Source: Chryseobacterium foetidum
GTDB lineage: Bacteria > Bacteroidota > Bacteroidia > Flavobacteriales > Weeksellaceae
Reading direction: 5' to 3'
Assembly: GCF_025457425.1 (NCBI RefSeq)
Contig: NZ_JAMXIA010000001.1
Coordinates: 2,170,001-2,234,000, forward strand
Length of the DNA stretch: 64,000 nucleotides
The notes beneath the pieces were generated by a model. That model was given only the letters and a program-made list of their open reading frames with translations, ran no database searches and was not told the origin of the DNA. Shown here in pieces: positions 60,880 through 64,000 of the stretch. The position numbers and the translations under genes are program-made. Positions within the stretch are counted from its first letter, which is position 1. Each line of letters begins with the position of its first letter.

Positions 60880-60887
60880 TAAATTTG
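60880..60887 (+). promoter_or_regulatory. -7 element of the suf-side cluster (TAAATTTG)
   Basis: TAAATTTG 28 bases before the HesB/IscA-like start codon, with TTT rather than TTG 19 bases upstream. Confidence 0.5.
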
Positions 60888-60915
60888 CAGACTAAATTCA
60901 TTCTAAATAGAAACA

Positions 60916-61245
60916 ATGATAAAAGTAAGCGATCAGGCAAAGGTAAAAGCAGTTCAGCTGATGACAGAAGACGGCTTTGATCCTGCTGAAGATTATATAA
61001 GAGTTGGAGTGAAGAGCGGTGGTTGTTCAGGTTTAGAGTATGTGCTGGGTTTCGACAATAAAAAAGGAGAAACTGATCAGATTTTCGAAGATAACGGGAT
61101 TAAAATCGTTGTTGAGAAAAAAGCAATACTTTATCTGGCAGGAACTGTTTTGGAATACTCCGGGGGTTTGAACGGGAAGGGATTTATTTTTAATAATCCA
61201 AATGCATCCAGAACCTGTGGTTGTGGAGAGAGTTTTTCTCTTTAA
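60916..61245 (+). CDS. A-type Fe-S cluster carrier (HesB/IscA/SufA-like)
   Basis: A 109-residue A-type carrier. The three ligand cysteines are Cys37 in SGGCSGLEY and Cys101/Cys103 in RTCGCGESFSL, the standard C-x63-C-G-C spacing. It takes [2Fe-2S] or [4Fe-4S] clusters from the SufBCD scaffold and gives them to target proteins. sufB begins 192 bases later on the same strand. Context favours a SufA role, though IscA and SufA cannot be told apart from sequence alone. Confidence 0.92.
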   Translation: MIKVSDQAKVKAVQLMTEDGFDPAEDYIRVGVKSGGCSGLEYVLGFDNKKGETDQIFEDNGIKIVVEKKAILYLAGTVLEYSGGLNGKGFIFNNPNASRTCGCGESFSL

Positions 61246-61437
61246 TTAATATTGAGGTTTAAAATTCAAAATTGAGATGACGCTCAATTGTATACAAATC
61301 AGACCGAAAGATTTGGTTTTAAAAAAAGCAACAGCTTTTAACAAAAGGCAGGAGACTTTATAATAATTAAAGTTTCTACATTTAATACAGTTAAAATTAA
61401 TTCAGAAATTCAAAGTTTTGGATTTTGAATACTAATT

Positions 61438-62886
61438 ATGAGTAAATATACTGAAGACGACTTAAGAGTCGATTTAGAAAACAAAAAGTACGAATTCGGC
61501 TGGGAAACGATACTCGACTACGAAGATTTTCCTACTGGTCTGAACGAAGACATCGTCCGCGCTATTTCTGCTAAAAAAGAAGAGCCGGAATGGATGACAG
61601 AATGGCGTTTGGAATCTTTCAGAATCTGGTTGAAAATGGTTGAGCCTGAATGGGCCAACATTAAATACGAAAAACCAGATTTTCAGGCGATAAAATACTA
61701 CGCAGCTCCAAAAGCAAAGCCGGAATTGGCAAGCTTAGATGAGGTTGACCCTGAATTACTGGCAACATTCGCTAAGTTAGGAATCAACATCGAAGAGCAA
61801 AAGAGACTTTCAAATGTCGCTGTAGATATCGTGATTGACTCGATTTCTGTAAAAACAACTTTTCAGGATACTTTGGCAGAAAAAGGAATTATTTTCTGTT
61901 CGATTTCTGAGGCGATCAAACATCATCCGGATTTGGTGAGAAAATATCTTGGAAAAGTAGTTCCGAGAGGCGATAACTTCTACGCAGCATTGAACTCCGC
62001 AGTATTTTCTGACGGAAGTTTCTGCTATATTCCAAAAGGGGTAAGATGTCCGATGGAATTGTCAACTTACTTCCGTATCAATCAGGCGGGAACAGGTCAG
62101 TTTGAAAGAACGCTTGTGATTGCTGATGAAGGAAGTTATGTTTCCTATCTGGAAGGATGTACCGCTCCGTCAAGAGACGAAAATCAGCTTCACGCAGCCG
62201 TTGTGGAATTGATTGCAATGGATAATGCTGAAATTAAATATTCAACAGTTCAAAACTGGTATCCGGGAAATGAAGAAGGAAAAGGTGGAGTTTTCAATTT
62301 TGTAACCAAGAGAGGACTTTGTGAGTACAAAGCAAAAATCTCATGGACTCAGGTGGAAACAGGATCTGCTGTAACATGGAAATATCCTTCATGTATTTTG
62401 AAAGGTGACGGATCGATTGGAGAATTTTACTCAATCGCTGTAACCAATAATCATCAGTATGCCGATACAGGTACAAAGATGATTCACATCGGTAAGAATA
62501 CAAAATCAACGATTATATCAAAAGGAATTTCTGCAGGAAAATCTCAAAACTCATACAGAGGACAGGTAAAAGTAATGCCTTCTGCAAAAGGAGCACGAAA
62601 CTTCTCGCAGTGCGATTCATTATTGATGGGTAATGAATGTGGAGCGCATACTTTCCCTTACATTGAAATTAAAGATCCAACTGCTCAATTAGAGCACGAG
62701 GCTACAACATCAAAAATTGGTGAAGACCAGATTTTCTACTGTAACCAGAGAGGTATTGATACAGAAAGAGCGATTGCTTTAATTGTAAACGGTTTCAGCA
62801 AGGAAGTTTTAAATAAATTACCAATGGAATTTGCCATTGAAGCTCAGAAATTACTTGAGATTTCTTTGGAAGGGTCTGTTGGATAG
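61438..62886 (+). CDS. sufB: Fe-S cluster assembly scaffold protein SufB
   Basis: A 482-residue SufB. Family motifs are [57 protein letters not shown] and the C-terminal [20 protein letters not shown] with [15 protein letters not shown]. It assembles clusters together with SufC and SufD at the expense of ATP. In most Flavobacteriia sufC follows directly; here a two-gene toxin-antitoxin module of about 470 bases lies between sufB and sufC. Confidence 0.96.
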   Translation: MSKYTEDDLRVDLENKKYEFGWETILDYEDFPTGLNEDIVRAISAKKEEPEWMTEWRLESFRIWLKMVEPEWANIKYEKPDFQAIKYYAAPKAKPELASLDEVDPELLATFAKLGINIEEQKRLSNVAVDIVIDSISVKTTFQDTLAEKGIIFCSISEAIKHHPDLVRKYLGKVVPRGDNFYAALNSAVFSDGSFCYIPKGVRCPMELSTYFRINQAGTGQFERTLVIADEGSYVSYLEGCTAPSRDENQLHAAVVELIAMDNAEIKYSTVQNWYPGNEEGKGGVFNFVTKRGLCEYKAKISWTQVETGSAVTWKYPSCILKGDGSIGEFYSIAVTNNHQYADTGTKMIHIGKNTKSTIISKGISAGKSQNSYRGQVKVMPSAKGARNFSQCDSLLMGNECGAHTFPYIEIKDPTAQLEHEATTSKIGEDQIFYCNQRGIDTERAIALIVNGFSKEVLNKLPMEFAIEAQKLLEISLEGSVG

Positions 62887-62916
62887 AATTTTGTAATTTT
62901 AAATAAAATTTAAGTT

Positions 62917-63126
62917 ATGGAAGTTGTTCTGAAAAATTTGAAGAAAAAAGATTTTGAAGTGATCAAATCACTGGCAAAAGCATTGGGCTTTGAAATTGAA
63001 AAAAAAGAAGAACAGAGTCCGTACAATCCAGAGTTTGTAAAGAAGATTTTGGATGCTCAAAAAGAGATAGAAGAAGGGAAAGGTACGAAAATGACCCTTG
63101 AAGAACTGGATGCTTTATGGAAATAA
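62917..63126 (+). CDS. Antitoxin (DUF2683-like)
   Basis: A 69-residue charged protein: MEVVLKNLKKKDFEVIKSLA and KALGFEIEKKEEQSPYNPEF, then FVKKILDAQKEIEEGKGTKM and a C-terminal MTLEELDALWK. The C-terminal acidic helix is of the sort that wraps and masks a RelE/YoeB toxin. The family resembles DUF2683 antitoxins of Bacteroidota. Its end overlaps the toxin start by ten bases, which is the standard order of antitoxin first, toxin second. It lies 31 bases after sufB. Confidence 0.75.
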   Translation: MEVVLKNLKKKDFEVIKSLAKALGFEIEKKEEQSPYNPEFVKKILDAQKEIEEGKGTKMTLEELDALWK

Positions 63127-63389
63127 TATTTTCTGATAAAGCAAAAAGTGATTTGCTTTTTTGGCAGAAATCAGGAAACAAAATTATTTTGATAAAGATT
63201 TCGCAGCTTATTCGTTCCATACAAACTAATCCTTATGAAGGAATTGGAAAACCAGAACCTTTGAAATATAATTTATCTGGAACCTGGTTAAGGAGAATTG
63301 ATAAAGAACACAGGATCATTTATCAGATTACTGAAGAAAATACAATTGAAATTTTAAATATTTTGTCTTTAAAAGGGCACTACGAATAA
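63117..63389 (+). CDS. Txe/YoeB family RelE-fold toxin
   Basis: A 90-residue protein of the YoeB/Txe branch of RelE-type ribosome-dependent mRNA interferases. It shows IIFSDKAKSDLLFWQKSGNK, then ISQLIRSIQTNPYEGIGKPE, and LSGTWLRRIDKEHRIIYQI, with the terminal GHYE (His88, Tyr89) that holds the catalytic residues in YoeB. The active-site Glu/Arg/His set appears complete, so it may be active. It overlaps its antitoxin and ends 5 bases before sufC. Confidence 0.88.
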   Translation: MEIIFSDKAKSDLLFWQKSGNKIILIKISQLIRSIQTNPYEGIGKPEPLKYNLSGTWLRRIDKEHRIIYQITEENTIEILNILSLKGHYE

Positions 63390-63394
63390 AATAT

Positions 63395-64000
63395 ATGTTA
63401 AACATTAAAAACCTACACGCCAGAATTGAAGATGGCGCACAGATATTAAAAGGTATCAATCTTGAAATCAAACCAGGCGAAGTTCATGCTATTATGGGAC
63501 CGAACGGTGCCGGTAAATCAACGCTTTCTTCTGTTATCGCAGGGAAAGAAGATTACGAAGTTACAGAAGGAGAAATTCTTTTTCAGGGTGAAAACATTAT
63601 TGAAGATGCTCCTGAAGAGAGAGCTCACAAAGGGGTTTTCCTTTCTTTTCAGTATCCCGTGGAAATTCCGGGAGTTTCTGTGACAAATTTCATTAAAGCT
63701 GCTTTAAATGAAAACAGAAAAGCAAACGGACTGGAAGATATGCCGGCAAAGGAAATGTTGGCAATGATTCGTGAGAAATCCGAGAAGCTGGGAATTAAAA
63801 AAGACTTTCTTTCAAGATCATTAAACGAAGGTTTTTCTGGTGGTGAGAAGAAGAGAAACGAAATTTTCCAGATGATGATGCTGAATCCTAAACTGGCAAT
63901 TCTTGATGAAACCGATTCTGGGTTGGATATCGACGCTTTGAGAATCGTTGCAGACGGTGTAAATGCTTTTAAAAACGAAGGAAATGCAGTTCTTCTGATT
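63395..64000 (+). CDS. sufC: Fe-S assembly ATPase SufC (C-terminus cut by window edge)
   Basis: 202 codons of an ABC-type ATPase run to the window end. The Walker A is GPNGAGKST (about residues 35-43), the signature LSRSLNEGFSGGEKKRNEIF, and Walker B LAILDETDSGLDIDALR. Those, with the SufC-specific GVFLSFQYPVEIPGV segment, fit SufC, which drives the SufB-SufD scaffold. Full length is normally about 250 residues, so about 45 are missing here. It starts 5 bases after the toxin gene stop and therefore probably depends on the same transcript as sufB and the toxin module. Confidence 0.95.
   Translation, partial: MLNIKNLHARIEDGAQILKGINLEIKPGEVHAIMGPNGAGKSTLSSVIAGKEDYEVTEGEILFQGENIIEDAPEERAHKGVFLSFQYPVEIPGVSVTNFIKAALNENRKANGLEDMPAKEMLAMIREKSEKLGIKKDFLSRSLNEGFSGGEKKRNEIFQMMMLNPKLAILDETDSGLDIDALRIVADGVNAFKNEGNAVLLI

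Noticed and set aside
1..64000. Mobile elements, prophage, CRISPR arrays and polysaccharide loci
   Set aside because: I saw no transposase, integrase, phage structural gene, spaced direct repeats or SusC/SusD pair in the window.

Overview
The window is a low-GC chromosomal segment from a Bacteroidota bacterium of the class Flavobacteriia, most likely Chryseobacterium or a close Weeksellaceae relative. This rests on gene content and signals. There is an alternative complex III operon (actABCDEF), a gldH gliding gene next to ricT and a bifunctional PBP1A, type III glutamine synthetase, two GLPGLI-family proteins and many small beta-barrel proteins. Promoters have the Bacteroidota form TTG-N18..20-TAnnTTTG, and genes lack Shine-Dalgarno sites. 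Species assignment is inference.

Layout. 0-6.2 kb: truncated BlaI-type repressor with its operator, a PQQ-type sugar dehydrogenase lipoprotein, a barrel protein, then a membrane-spanning TPR-AraC regulator divergent from a tightly packed run of four tiny membrane proteins, a TraB/ChaN-like secreted protein and a barrel. 6.2-11.3 kb (mostly minus): aminotransferase plus FAD monooxygenase, DUF502 protein, MiaE-like tRNA hydroxylase, acyltransferase. 11.4-18.2 kb: GLPGLI protein, rplU-rpmA, a 230-bp imperfect palindrome, a large DUF5686 outer-membrane protein, two identical tRNA-Asn genes, rseP. 18.3-24.4 kb: envelope proteins, M23 and M1 peptidases, a DinB-like protein bracketed by dispersed repeats, and a 563-residue protein whose C-terminus looks like a nucleoside phosphorylase. 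24.8-33 kb: glnN, sufS, prs-rplY, FadL/SGNH pair. 33.3-40.6 kb: ricT-gldH-pbp1A, selO, polytopic membrane protein. 41.4-49.8 kb: alternative complex III. 50-58.5 kb: lipoproteins, apt, TPR protein-ribH, a YgiBC-like operon, a frameshifted YpfJ-type metallopeptidase, coaX, tadA. 58.6-64 kb: envelope proteins, then hesB/sufA-like gene, sufB, a YoeB-like toxin-antitoxin pair, and a truncated sufC.

Most genes are core housekeeping or envelope functions. The actABCDEF products form one quinol-oxidising respiratory complex. sufS (27 kb) and the sufB/C/A-like genes (61-64 kb) serve one Fe-S assembly pathway from two loci. No transposase, prophage or CRISPR array is visible. The points most worth a second look are the small-membrane-protein operon at 4.2-6.15 kb, the toxin-antitoxin pair inside the suf cluster, the nucleoside-phosphorylase-like C-terminus at 22.7 kb, the palindrome at 13.1 kb, and two single-base frameshifts (about 4.27 and 56.53 kb) that may be real or sequencing errors.
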